Source: Typhlomys cinereus (lineage: Eukaryota; Chordata; Mammalia; Rodentia; Platacanthomyidae). From it: a DNA stretch of 64,000 bases. Of the stretch, positions 1-10,242 are shown piece by piece. The DNA is taken from contig JALPQD010000005.1 of assembly GCA_023101885.1 (NCBI GenBank), forward strand, positions 3,367,020-3,431,019. Reading direction: 5' to 3'. The notes under the pieces are model-generated. The model was not told the DNA's origin and searched no databases. It worked only from the letters and a program-made list of their open reading frames with translations. The translations under genes and the position numbers were made by a program. Every line of letters starts with the position of its first letter. Within the stretch, counting starts at the first letter, position 1.

Positions 1-109
1 ATGACCAGCTGCTTTGGGGTCCTGTTGCCTTGACTTCCCGCCATAGTGGACTGATCATACCTCACATTGCGAACTGTAATAAACCCTCTCTCCTTTAAAT
101 TGAGTTTTA
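1..109 (+). repeat. 3' part of an E2-type rodent repeat, split by L1
   Basis: The segment has the typical end of a rodent interspersed repeat: 'cccgccatagtgg', then 'gaactgtaataaaccctctctcc'-like sequence containing an AATAAA-type signal. The same end resumes after the L1 at 3446-3475 with 'gtcagggtatttt'. The L1 at 110-3435 therefore landed inside this older repeat. The family name is not certain. Confidence 0.6.
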
Positions 110-2451
110 TGTTCCATCAAATAGCAAAGGAAGGAACACTACCAAATTCCTTCTATGAAGCTAATATCGTTTTAATCCCAAAACCTAATAAAGATTCGCT
201 TAAAAAAGAAAACTATAGGCCGATCTCCCTGATGAACACAGACGCAAAGATTCTCAACAAAGTCTTAGCAAATCGGATTCAAAAACATATTAAAAAGATC
301 ATTCATGGGGACCAAGTAGGCTTCATCCCCGGCACACAAGGTTGGTTCAACATACGCAAATCAATAAATGTAATTCATCATATAAACCAGTCCAAAGTCC
401 AAGACCACATGATACTCTCGATAGATGCAGAAAAAGCTTTTGACAAGATCCAACAGCCTTTTATGATCAAAACGCTAGAGACAGTAGGAATGGAAGGAAC
501 CTTTATCAATATAATAAAAGCTATATACAACAAGCTCACAGCAAGGATTATGCTCAATGGGGAACAATTGGAAGCATTCCCACTTCGATCAGGAACTAGA
601 CAAGGCTGTCCACTCTCACCACTTCTATTCAATATTGTACTTGAAGTCTTAGCTGAAGCCATAAGACAAGAAAGGGACATAAGAGGGATTCAAATCGGCA
701 AGGAAGAAGTCAAGCTATCCCTATTTGCAGATGACATGATCTTATACCTGAGTGATCCCAAAAACTCCACCAGGAAGCTCCTGGAACTAATTGAGAAGTT
801 CAGCAGGGTGGCAGGATACAAAATAAATGTGCAAAAATCAGAGGCCTTCCTATATGCCCAGAATGAAAGAAGTGAAAAAGCCTTGAGAGAAACAATACCA
901 TTTATTATAGCCCCTAAAAAAATGAAATACCTTGGTATAAACCTAACTAAGGAGGTAAAAGACCTTTACAATGAAAACTTTAAAACCCTAAAGAAAGAAA
1001 TAGCCGAAGACACCAGAAGGTGGAAAGACCTCCCTTGTTCCTGGATTGGCAGAATCAACATCGTGAAAATGACCATCCTACCAAAGGCAATATACAGATT
1101 CAATGCTATACCAATCAAAATCCCAAAGCAATTCTTCAAAGAAGTTGACCAAACAATCTCAAAGTTCATATGGAGGCACAAAAGACCCAGGATAGCAAAA
1201 ACAATCCTGAGTAACAAAAACACAGCTGGAGGTATAACCATACCAAACCTTAGTCTATACTACAAATCCATAGTTGTAAAGACAGCCTGGTATTGGCTCC
1301 AAAATAGACACACAGATCAATGGATAAGGATTGAAGACCCAGATATAAACCCACAAAGTTACAGCCATTTGGTCTTTGACAAAGGGGCCCAAAGAATCCA
1401 ATGGAAAAAGAACAGCATCTTCAACAAATGGTGCTGGCAAAACTGGATCTCCACATGCAGAAGATTAAAGCTGGACCCGTACTTGTCACCATGTACAAGA
1501 CTTAATTCCAAATGGATCAAGGACCTTGATATCAGGCCAGAGACTATAAAAACCATAGTTGAAAGGATAGGGAACTCCCTCGAGCTGATTGGGCTAGGTC
1601 AACAGTTCCTAAACAGACATCCAATGGCACAGTCACTGCTACCAACTCTCAACAGTTGGGATCTTGTGAAATTAAAGAGCTTCTGTTCAGATAAAGAGAT
1701 TGTAACGCCAGCTCAAAGGCAACCCACAGAATGGGAGAAAATCTTCACTAACCACATATCTGATAGAGCTCTATTGTCCAGAGTGCACAAAGAACTTAGA
1801 AAACTAAACACCAAGGAAACCAATGGCCCAATTAAAAAATGGGCCCTGGAACTTAAAAGAAACTTTACCAGGGATGAAATTAAAATGTCTAACAAATATC
1901 TGAAAAAATGCTCCACTTCTTTAGCCATCAGGGAAATGCAAATCAAAACTTCCCTGAGATATCATCTCACCCCGGTCAGGATGGCAAAAATCCACAATAC
2001 TAACAACGACAAATGCTGGAGAGGATGTGGAGAGAGGGGAACTCTCCTACATTGCTGGTGGGAATGCAGGCTCATACAGCCACTCTGGCGAGCCGTCTGG
2101 AGATTCTTAAAGAAATTAAAGATTGAAATGCCATATGACCCTGCTATTCCACTTTTGGGAATAACCCCCCATACAGCAGAGGTTCGCCTCGATAGCACAA
2201 GCACGACCATGTTCATAGCAGCACTGTTTATAATAGCAAAGTCATGGAATCAGCCCAAATGTCCAACAGTTGACGAGTGGATAAGGAAACTGTGGTACAT
2301 CTATACAATGGAGTACTACTCAGCCATCAAAAATGATGAATTACTGGAATTTGCCGGGAAATGGATGTCATTAGAAACAATTGTATTAAGTGAAGTATCC
2401 CAGACCCAGAAAATTAAGCGCCGTATGTACTCCCTAATAGGTGGCTCCTAG
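110..2451 (+). pseudogene. L1 ORF2 C-terminal remnant (reverse transcriptase and Cys-rich domain)
   Basis: This is the C-terminal part of the L1 ORF2 protein, a reverse transcriptase that normally copies L1 RNA into nuclear DNA. The frame is open for about 780 codons from the truncation point to a TAG at 2449-2451. The upstream ATG at 67 lies in flanking repeat and is not an L1 start. Visible landmarks are the RT entry region ([19 protein letters not shown]), the [14 protein letters not shown] block, and the catalytic FADD box at nt 724-735. Near the end is a Cys-rich module, CWRGC followed by HCWWEC, at about nt 2017-2070. Full ORF2 proteins are near 1,275 residues, so the N-terminal endonuclease is absent and the remnant cannot retrotranspose alone. 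No frameshift or internal stop is present. Confidence 0.95.
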
Positions 2452-3425
2452 TACCAAACCCACCCAGCCCACCTAGAGACAGGAATTCCAAGGATTATGA
2501 ACAGGAGGGATGGGGTAGGAGGGCCACACCAGAAAGAAGGAGAGAAGGGACCATGTTACAGCAGGGAAAATAGGCCTCCACCAAGGACCCAAATAAGTAA
2601 TGAGACATCTGATTAAGTTCACAGACTCTTGTTCCTGATCATTTACTACTGAGGGGGAGTGATCTCACCAGAAGAGGAGGGCATATAGTCTGGCAGATAA
2701 AAAGTAACAATTTTGCAAATGGGTGATAGACCCCTCCCTCACTGTGGTTTCCCACTTTTATTACATCTACCTTGAATGTGCTTTATCACAAGACTCTAAC
2801 AGCTTTTTGTCTCTGGCCAGGGGGTAACATACAATGCCCACCAGGATGGAGTGAAGGGCATTGCAGGAGCAGCAAAACTGCAAAAGAAAATCAACAAACC
2901 ACAATCCAGAACTTCAGAGACTCTATATCAACCACCTAGAACTAGGCCAGCTTAGTCTCTCCCCATCTTGAAGCTCAGGGAAATTTGCGGAAGAGGGGGC
3001 GGTAAGAGTGTAAGAGCATAAGGATGGGAGGAGCAATGATATGTAAGATACTCTATACTAGTTAGGGCTGAAGCAATCATAATTGGACTTTGCATGCCCT
3101 GCGCATTGTCCAACACACTGTTGACCTCACAAAGTCTAGCACCTGCTAAAGGCACCAAGATCCTTGGAGGCAAAGAATTGGCAGCCACATACCTAAGGGG
3201 AACACGGGAAAGGGTTCGGCAAAGGCCACTGGGTCCTTGTACGTCATCGGAGAGGAGGGCCCAGAGGAAAATCAGTCATGCACAAGAAAGGACTCTCTGG
3301 GAATTGGGGTGGGAGGCACTGGGGGATGGGAAGGGAGAGGGGTGGGGAGGGGGAGCAGGGGGTACGGGGGGAGGAGGAGGGAGGGAGGGAACTGGTGTAC
3401 CTAATAAGTTTGTATGAGCTGAAAT
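2452..3425 (+). other. L1 3' UTR with G-rich polypurine tract
   Basis: Non-coding 3' end of the L1. The stretch at about 3303-3396 is almost purely G and A with many runs of three to six G, a known feature of rodent and human L1 3' UTRs that can fold into G-quadruplexes. The end 'aataagtttgtatgagctgaaataaa' leads into the A tail. The last 300 bp recur, diverged, at 4756-5100, which confirms the family. Confidence 0.85.
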
Positions 3426-3480
3426 AAAAAAAAAATTTTTTTTTTAAATTGAGTTTTAGTCAGGGTATTTTCACACGGTT

Positions 3481-3567
3481 CCCTCCGATCAACCTTCAGG
3501 CTCCAGGAGATCAAACCCAGGTCACAGATCTGCATGTGGCTTACCTGCTGAGCTCTTTCACCAACCC
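3481..3567 (-). mobile_element. B2-like SINE fragment
   Basis: Antisense tRNA-derived SINE remnant. It reads 'gagatcaaacccaggtcac' and ends in 'cctgctgagctctttcaccaacccc', the reverse complement of a B2-type head with its B box. Confidence 0.6.
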
Positions 3568-3664
3568 CAAATTTTACATAGTTTCTTAACCTGGGATATG
3601 AGGATCTCACTAAATTTTTACTTTGTTTTATTTTTTCTTTTGCTCCCCTTCCCTTCATCAATCC

Positions 3665-4064
3665 ATCCCTGTAACAGTTACTCTTTACCATTGCTGTGAG
3701 AGAGCATTCAAAGTCAAACAACTTATGGGAGAAAAGGAGATTTATTCAACTTTCAGTTCCAGAGAGGAAATAGATAATCTTTCACGGCAGAGATGGCATG
3801 GCTGGCTGGCAGGGTGGCTTAGTCACAGCAGACCTCCATGTAGCTTGAGCATTCCTAGAATGTCTCTCCATCTATATTCTGTGGTCCCTTTTATATGGTC
3901 CATTACTGGGAGGTTCCTATGGGATCTATGGAAGTTTCCATGGAATTTAGGGCAGGTATAATCCTTTCAGGTGGTCTCAGCTGATCCTTCCAGGTGTGGT
4001 CTCAGCTGATCTTAGTTAATACCAGGTGTGTCAAGTTGACACCCAGGCTTAACTATCACAATCC
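3665..4064 (-). repeat. LTR-like rodent repeat (E1/E2 type)
   Basis: It begins 'cagttactctttaccattgctgtgag' and passes through 'ggagatttattcaactttcagtt' and 'ggcatggctggctggc'. It ends in 'gtgtcaagttgacacc...taactatcaca'. Related copies lie at 18312-18675, 56013-56372 and 57377-57750 (E1-like start) and at the E2 sites (gtcaagttgac end). It looks non-coding. Confidence 0.6.
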
Positions 4065-4065
4065 C

Positions 4066-4615
4066 TCTCCCTGCCACCGTCTGTCTGTCTGCTTGTGTGG
4101 GCCCTAAGGGTTCCCTTTGGGTTGTCTGCTCTAGTAGGGGCTCAGGCTTTTGTGGCAGATTAAGTGGCCCTTCCTTGGGCAGACCCCACTCATAGGGACA
4201 TCCCCCTTCACCTGACTAGCCCCAGCCCCTAAAGATCCCACTGCATGTAGTTATTTCTCCTGAGTTCCTCACGGGTCTATGGGGGATGTGGATATGTCAG
4301 TCATTGTGCAGGTCTGGTAAGGATAAATCTCATTGTAGTGGATTTTTGGATGCAGCAGTCCTGTCTTGAGTGGAATAACCTGGCCAGCAGTGGACCTCCC
4401 CTAGCATTAAACCTTTAGTTTGATGTAGCCAGACATGTCTTATATCTCAGAGAGAGGAGTGTGGGGTGTCTATGGAAGGAAGAAGGTGAATATTAGCCCA
4501 GTTATTTCAAATCAGAGATATTCTAGAAGAAGGATTTGGATATGTATGAAGATATTAAACTTAGCCTGGTGACTTCTGAAATCTGTGTTGTAATAATGTC
4601 TTTGCATAGAGGTAT
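4066..4615. other. Unassigned sequence
   Basis: No gene or recognisable young repeat is visible. It directly follows the LTR-like repeat and may be that element's internal part, but I see no coding frame or terminal repeat to prove this. Confidence 0.4.
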
Positions 4616-4618
4616 CAG

Positions 4619-4740
4619 GATGGTGCATTATCTCCAATCCCAGCACTTGGGAGGTGCAGGCAAATGATCAATAGTTGAAGGTCATCCTCTGGGCTACATA
4701 TGGAGTTCAAGGCTAGCTGGGACTGCAGGAGATCCTATCT
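4619..4740 (+). mobile_element. B1 SINE
   Basis: 7SL-derived B1. It shows 'atcccagcacttgggaggtgcaggc', 'gttcaaggctagctgggactgcaggagatcctatct'-like blocks and ends at the A-rich site used by the next insertions. Confidence 0.85.
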
Positions 4741-4755
4741 AAAAGAATGATCTTT

Positions 4756-5100
4756 CCCCCCAAAGTCTAGCATGGATCACAGGCACTAGGATCCTTAGAG
4801 GCAACAGCCACAATAGTGTTCCTATACTAAAGGGGAACACAAGAAAGAGCTCTAGGCAATGCCACTGAGTCCTTACACCTCATCAGAGAGGAGGACTCAG
4901 AGGGAAGTTTGACATGCACACTAAAAGATGCTCCAGGGATGGAGGGGAAGGGGGCACTGGGAGAAAGGAAGGGAGGGGAGGGAAAGGAAGGGAAAAAGGG
5001 GGAAGGGAGCAAGGGGATTAGGGAGGGGTGGAGGGAGAGAGGGGACCGGAATACCTATTAAGTTTGTATGAGTGGAAAAAATAAAAAATAAAAATTTAAA
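4756..5100 (+). mobile_element. Short L1 3'-end insertion
   Basis: Heavily 5'-truncated copy of the L1 family at 110-3435. It matches the last 300 bp of that 3' UTR (caaagtctagc..., the G/A tract, 'aagtttgtatgag', A-rich tail). It is flanked by the direct repeat AAAAGAATGATCT at 4741-4753 and 5101-5113. Confidence 0.85.
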
Positions 5101-5113
5101 AAAAGAATGATCT

Positions 5114-5340
5114 ATCTTTTAGTATTTACAGTCTATTCTTTCTGTGAGCATCTTAAAAATAACAATAATGCACTACATCACTGAGAAAGGCGTTGTAACA
5201 TGCACTTAGCTACTATCTGAGATTCTTAAATATACTTTCTGTTTAAATGACCTGTTAAATTGAGATGAGCAGTTTTATTTATAATTTCAATTTGTATTCA
5301 ATAAAAGCACTTAAGTTCCAAAAAAAAAAAAAAAAAAAAA
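5114..5340 (+). pseudogene. Retrotransposed 3' UTR fragment of an unidentified mRNA
   Basis: About 205 bp of AT-rich, non-repeat-like sequence ends with a canonical AATAAA at 5300-5305, a cleavage point about 14 bp later and a poly-A tail of about 21 residues. It is flanked by AAAAGAATGATCT at 5101-5113 and 5337-5349. These are the marks of a cDNA inserted by L1 machinery, so it is a 5'-truncated processed copy of a transcript end. No protein-coding part remains and I do not recognise the parent gene. A 3' transduction by an L1 is the alternative, but the middle copy of the target repeat argues against it. Confidence 0.7.
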
Positions 5341-5344
5341 GAAT

Positions 5345-5500
5345 GATCTTTGCAAAGGAAACCTGGAGGGATGATTGGCTGTTGAAACCAACCACAGGTG
5401 TTTTCTAACACACATTTTCCCCTACTTTCTCCAGGTACTGGACATCTAGCAGATGTGTCTATGTAATCATGAGATTATCTCCATCGATTCTATATCATAA
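5345..5500 (+). repeat. 156-bp segment, source copy of a local duplication
   Basis: Nearly identical to 6431-6585: one A is missing from the second copy, and I see no other difference. This copy has unbroken flanking sequence on the right, so it is probably the source. It has no coding content. Confidence 0.9.
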
Positions 5501-5621
5501 TGTTTTCCCCTGAGTCAGGACTAACCTATGAGAGCCACTTATCCTCTTTGATATCAGCCCCTTAATTATTTTTATTCTTTGCATAAGTTTCTCTTTACTT
5601 TCTGGTTTGGATTTTAAAAAT

Positions 5622-5871
5622 AGTTTTTCTTGGAACCAGAGAAATGGCTCAGAGTTTAAGCCTCTGCCTTGCAAGCAGAAGGTCCTGAATTCGGATTCGG
5701 GATCCCACATAAAAATGCTAGGAGGAAATTGCAGCTGCCTGCAATTTCAGATCCTGGAAGGTGGAGCCTGGAAGAATTCAGAGCAAAGCAAAGAGGAGGT
5801 GAGCAATCCAGGGTGATTCCCTAAGTCACCCCTGGGGTTCCACAGGCACACACAGTGCCCTCTGATAATAA

Positions 5872-5946
<75 letters not shown>
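5622..5946 (+). mobile_element. S2 SINE with GACA/GATA tail
   Basis: tRNA-like head ('aaatggctcagagtttaagcc', 'gtcctgaattcggattc') and the S2 body ('aatccagggtgattccc', 'cacagtgccctctgat'). The tail has become a tetranucleotide microsatellite, (GACA)n then (GATA)n, at about 5876-5946. Confidence 0.85.
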
Positions 5947-5947
<1 letters not shown>

Positions 5948-5956
5948 AAAGTTTTT

Positions 5957-6175
5957 CTTGGGACTGGGGATGTAGCTTAGCTGGTAGAATCCCTCCTAGC
6001 GCGCATGTGACCATAGATTTGATCCCCAGAACTGTGTAATTGGTAATTCCAGCAAAGGAATATTCAGTAGGAACATGAGTTCAAGACCATATCTGACTAT
6101 GTAGCAGATTTGAAATCAGCCTAGGTTACAGGAGACCTTGTTTGTTTGTTTTTTGTTTGTTTGTTTGTTTAAAGT
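5957..6175 (+). mobile_element. ID-B1 composite SINE (B4 type)
   Basis: An ID (tRNA-Ala/BC1-like) head, 'gactggggatgtagcttagc', with 'gatttgatccccagaac' is followed by a B1-like right half ('gttcaagaccat', 'agcctaggttacaggagacc') and a (GTTT)n tail. Confidence 0.8.
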
Positions 6176-6209
6176 TTTTCTTAGTAGGTATCAAGGACCC
6201 CTCTCCCCT

Positions 6210-6300
6210 TTTTAAGACATGATCTCACATATCTCCTTGCTTTGTAACAAGGGAAGACCCTGAGCTTCAGATTCTCCTGAGTTCTGGGACTCCGGGTATT
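6210..6300 (-). mobile_element. Old B1 fragment
   Basis: Weak antisense B1 similarity ('aagacatgatctcacatat', 'cttcagattctcctgagttctgggact'). Confidence 0.4.
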
Positions 6301-6389
6301 TATGGCCATGCAGGCCTCTGAAAGAGGTTTTGAAGATTTTCGTCTCCTTGTTTTAAGTAGTACTGGCGTTTATAAAGAAGACCTTTCCA

Positions 6390-6823
6390 GGGCTGGAGAG
6401 GTGGCTCAGGGGTTAAACCTCTGCCTTGCAGATCTTTGCAAGGAAACCTGGAGGGATGATTGGCTGTTGAAACCAACCACAGGTGTTTTCTAACACACAT
6501 TTTCCCCTACTTTCTCCAGGTACTGGACATCTAGCAGATGTGTCTATGTAATCATGAGATTATCTCCATCGATTCTATATCATAACTCAGATCCTGAGTT
6601 CGGATCCTTAGACCCCACGTATAGACGCCAGGCGGAAGCGGGGGCGGCCTGCGCTTCTGGTCCTGGTAGGGCGGAGCCTGTGAATCCCGGGACCGAGGAA
6701 GTAGAGGCGTCCATGGTGGTTCGCGAATTCGTCCGTGGTTCTACACATACACACACACAGACACATGCGCGGGCACACACACATACGCACACACACACAA
6801 TTGAATAAATAAATAAAAAAAAA
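6390..6823 (+). mobile_element. S1 SINE (GC-rich family) interrupted by a duplicated segment
   Basis: Head 'gggctggagaggtggctcag', CpG-rich body ('gacgccaggcggaagcggg', 'ggtagggcggagcctgtga'), CA-rich stretch and 'aattgaataaataaa' end. Flanked by a perfect 16-bp direct repeat, AAAGAAGACCTTTCCA, at 6374-6389 and 6824-6839. A 155-bp foreign segment (6431-6585) replaces a few bases between the A-box and B-box regions, so the internal polymerase III promoter is split. Confidence 0.92.
6431..6585 (+). repeat. Second copy of the 156-bp segment, inside the S1 SINE
   Basis: Copy of 5345-5500 placed 1.1 kb away, in the same orientation, between '...ctgccttgca' and '...tcctgagttcggatcc' of the SINE. 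It lacks the hallmarks of retrotransposition (no tail, no flanking repeat), so a DNA-repair templated insertion is the simplest reading. Confidence 0.9.
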
Positions 6824-6864
6824 AAAGAAGACCTTTCCAACATTATTTTGCTTTGTTTTGATTT

Positions 6865-7070
6865 TATCTGTTTGGTGTTGCTGGGCTCAAACCCAAGGCT
6901 TCATGCATGCCAGGCAAGACCACCCTGCTGAGTTACAATTCCCAGCCCTCTTCTCACTCTGAGAGAGGGTCTCACTAAGCTATCCAGGGTCACCTTAAGC
7001 TTTCAATCTTGCCACCTCAAACCTTCCAAATAGTTGGGTTGGAGACTTATATCACAAGCCCAGCTTGAAA
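6865..7070 (-). mobile_element. ID-B1 composite SINE, antisense
   Basis: Antisense ID ('gggctcaaacccaaggcttc', 'ctgagttacaattcccagcc') followed by antisense B1 ('gagagggtctcactaagc', 'tatatcacaagcccagctt'). Confidence 0.75.
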
Positions 7071-8129
7071 GGGTTTTTTAAAATCAGTTAATTGATTAAT
7101 TTCATCAGGCAGTTTTTAACTCTGCTGCTATTTATAAGCCTGAGAACAGATTAATATTCAAGGTTTTCCTTCTTTTATTCAAAGCCCTTTCTAAAAATTA
7201 GGCCATGACAGTTTGCCAAGACAAAAAAGAAAAGGGCTACTGCAAAGCCATCACTACTGAGATTTGACTGGAAGGTTCCAGCGGTATTGGATATCGCCAG
7301 ACACCACTCCTTTTCCTATGATTCCTGATCCTGGGATGGAGACAGAGAGGACTCATCGGCTGCCAGAAACTTCAGTTACTAGATGGCTTATCGGCCCAGA
7401 GAATCCTGTTTCGCCTCTTGGTGGGATATTAAGAAGAACTTTAGACTTGCACAAAACCACAGCATCTTCCCTCATTTTCTCCCTACAGAATGGGCTGGAA
7501 AGAAAGGGGAATGAAATGCATCTGCTCTTCTAGGCACTATGTTATTTGTTTTATGCACGAAGTCTCAGATAATCCTCACAGTGACCTCATTGTTCTCATT
7601 TGAAAAAAGAGAAAATTGAGTTTCAGTGTAGTTAGGCAATAACCAAAACCTCCCAGAAGTTGATTTGCTGGATTGAGTTGGCAAAATGCATGAGTAGGGA
7701 AGGACAGAGTCAGAAAAACAGTGTCTGTCTGTTCTCCGATGCTGCCTCACACAGGTGTTACCTGCCCGTTCAAGACTTTGCCAACTGTGCGAATATCTCC
7801 TAAGCATCACTCTTTGAAACTCATCCTGTCCTCTTCTGTAGACCTGCCATTCCCAGTCCCCCTCCTCTTAGTCCATCCAACTTAACCAGTAGTGAGCCGC
7901 TTTGCCCCAGTCACCTGTTTGGATATTGCTGGTTTAAGCTGGCTCTTGGTTTTGGACTAGATTCTAGAATGTACCCTCTAGTCTCTTGTTTCCAGACTTG
8001 TGGAGAGGTCCGTCTGCCTGGGCTGTTCGCTGTGGATTCAGATCACTCTTTCTTCATGGGATGTGGGAGTCCAACCCACATATAACAGGGGTCACAGCGA
8101 GGTCAGGTATCTGATAGACAAGCAAGAGC
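7071..8129. other. Unassigned, apparently unique sequence
   Basis: No repeat, splice-bounded exon or credible ORF is visible. Short open frames here carry no recognisable domain. Confidence 0.45.
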
Positions 8130-8345
8130 TGCAAAAGCAACACCTGAGCTCGTGCCTATCATCCCAGCCCTCAGAGTTGAAACAGGAGGATTACTGAGAG
8201 TTTCAGGCAGCCCAGATGGACTACACAGTGACTTCTAGGCCAGCTTGGACTACGGAGTAAGACCCTATGGAGAGAGAGAGAGAGACAGAGAGACAAAGAC
8301 AGAGAGAGACAGAGAGAGAGAGACAGAGAGACAGAGAGAGAGAAA
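8130..8345 (+). mobile_element. B1 SINE with GA/GACA microsatellite tail
   Basis: B1 body ('gtgcctatcatcccagccc', 'ggccagcttggactacgg'). From about 8268 its A-rich tail is replaced by (GA)n/(GACA)n. Confidence 0.75.
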
Positions 8346-8439
8346 ACAAAGATCAAGAAAATCAAGAAACGAGGTAGGTAAACAATCAAGAGCTACCACC
8401 AGAGCCCCCAGTGTCATGAGCAATTAGTATGATTCTACT

Positions 8440-8640
8440 GCTAAAATATTCATAAGAATCAGGGGAACGCGGCCAGTCAACCTGGCCAATCAGTGAGCTC
8501 TAGGTTCAATACAAGAACCTGCCTCAAAGAATAAGGTGGGTGGTGATGCAGAAGATGCCCACTGTCACCTTTGACTTCTATAAGCATGCGCACACAGATG
8601 CACACCCACTGGCTCCTGAATAGGTACCCACAGCACACAC
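8440..8640 (+). mobile_element. RSINE1-like SINE, partial
   Basis: 'ggccagtcaacctggccaatcagtgagctctagg', 'gaacctgcctcaaa' and 'aaggtgggtggtgatgcag' match the 3' part of RSINE1/B4-class elements as I know them. Confidence 0.6.
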
Positions 8641-8684
8641 AGGAGAGACAATTTTAATTTTGGGTATGGCTACACAGCTTGGCT

Positions 8685-8875
8685 TGTAGAGGGCTTGGGT
8701 AGCATTCATAACAGTCCTGGGCTCATTGCCAACATCAAATAAAACTGAGCGTGGTACACATGACTGCAATCTCAGCACTCAGGCAGGAGGATCAGATGTT
8801 CAAGACCATCCTCAGCTGTGTAGCAAGCACCAGACAGACTAGGATACATACGACTCAGTCCCCAGGAAACAATTT
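8685..8875 (+). mobile_element. ID-B1 composite SINE
   Basis: Degraded ID head ('tggcttgtagagggcttggg', 'gtcctgggctcattgcc') plus B1 half ('actgcaatctcagcactca', 'gttcaagaccatcctcagc'). Confidence 0.65.
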
Positions 8876-9780
8876 TCTTTTTTTACTTTAAAACATCTTT
8901 TCATATGCCTTCACTCTGCGGTGGAAGGAATTAGTATGCACATGTTCTGAGTTTCTCACTGGAAATTTAAAGCAAAATAAAGGAAAAGAAAGTCAAATCT
9001 ATTCTCTCAGGGGAATCTCTGGCAGAGTCATACAAAGTCAGCTGTGTTGTATTTAATCTTCGGGGCCTGCTGTCTAGCTACACGGCTCTGATAAGACCCC
9101 AACAGTTATACACCCAGGAGATGCAGCCAGGCCAAATAGCCCTGGCTTTGGTCCAGAATTTAATACCAAATCTACCTCATTTTTTACTTTCCTGAGCTGT
9201 GTTAGAAGCCAAAGGGAACTACAAAAGTTTCCTTTATCCTCTTGTCATAATAGAGTCAGACACAAGCCCCTTCGCTGGGACCTGCCCCAGCTGGCATCTC
9301 CTCCCGAACCCTCACCTTATCCTGGGCCTTCCAAGGGCAGAGCCCAAACGGTGATATCTTTGCCAACATGATCACACAGCTGCCTGAGGTTCTAGGAGAG
9401 AGAAGAGTGGTATGAGGTCACCCGGCACTGAGGCAAGGGTCCCTGTGAGGCACCCTCAGAACGTGGCAGTCCAGAACCAGAGACTTATTCCTGAGTACTC
9501 ACAGGACACATCTAGAAACATTTGTGCAGGGCTGTGAGGGAGGACCTTGTCGGGGGTGAAGTCATGGATAGGTGGGGCTCAAGAGCACCTGAGTGTACGT
9601 GAACCGCCTGTATCACCTCATTTGTACTTGCAGGCAGAGGCCTGGACACCTTCAGATTTCAGAGAAGCTAAAGATGTGTGCAGGCTCCCCTCAACTTCTT
9701 GAAGTTGACTGCATACGAAAGAAGGACAGAACTCTGCTTCAGTTTAACTTCGTCAGGCCTGCATCCATGTGTGCACATTT
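8876..9780. other. Unassigned, apparently unique sequence
   Basis: Nothing gene-like is supported. No poly-A tails or repeat ends are seen in this interval. Confidence 0.45.
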
Positions 9781-9818
9781 TAAAAAAATATCTTATCTAT
9801 TTATGTGCGCGTGTGCAT

Positions 9819-9861
<43 letters not shown>

Positions 9862-10017
9862 ACACTGTGTATCCCTGTGGAGGCTCAAGGATGACTTTGG
9901 GAATCATCCGGGATTTCCCAGGTTTCACCCACTACTTCCACCTGGCATTTGTATGTGGGACTTGGGATCCGAACTCAGGACCTCCTGTTTGCGAGTTAAC
10001 CACTGAGCACGTTTTTT
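9781..10017 (-). mobile_element. S2 SINE, antisense
   Basis: Begins with an A/T-rich end and (TG)n at about 9823-9855, then 'gaggacactgtgtatccctg', 'actttgggaatcatccggg' and 'gatccgaactcaggacctcc'. This is the reverse complement of the S2 body and head. Confidence 0.85.
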
Positions 10018-10242
10018 AAAAGTAAAACCCCTACTCCTTTGTACCTGTTGTGGCAATATGCCAGATGATCTGGAAGTTGGAGAGATTGAGCCATATGATT
10101 TCAGTTGTTTCTTCAATGATGCTCTCCAAATGGCGGGGCAAGAGCTATTCTAATCTAAGATTATGAAGTGAAACATGACTTCACAAGTGCCTAAGGTTCC
10201 AAGTTCTAGGTAGAGATCTCTTCTTTAAAAAGAAAATAAACA

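Larger units (their letters stand above)
110..3435 (+). mobile_element. 5'-truncated L1 (LINE-1) retrotransposon
   Basis: The element runs from within the reverse-transcriptase domain of ORF2, through the ORF2 stop and a rodent-type 3' UTR with a purine/G-rich tract, to an A10 tail at 3426-3435. It is flanked by a direct repeat: AAATTGAGTTTTA at 97-109 and again at 3446-3458, extended to 16 bp if the preceding TTT is counted. This is the signature of target-primed reverse transcription. About 3.3 kb is retained; the 5' UTR, ORF1 and the endonuclease part of ORF2 are missing, as in most L1 copies. The perfect duplication and the uninterrupted reading frame argue for a young insertion. One oddity is ten T residues lying between the A tail and the right-hand duplication. 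Confidence 0.95.

Noticed and set aside
67..109. Upstream ATG extending the L1 ORF2 frame
   Set aside because: This part lies outside the L1, in the older flanking repeat and target duplication; the in-frame extension is chance.
3094..3417. 107-codon Gly/Arg-rich frame in the L1 3' UTR
   Set aside because: It results from the G/A tract of a non-coding 3' UTR.
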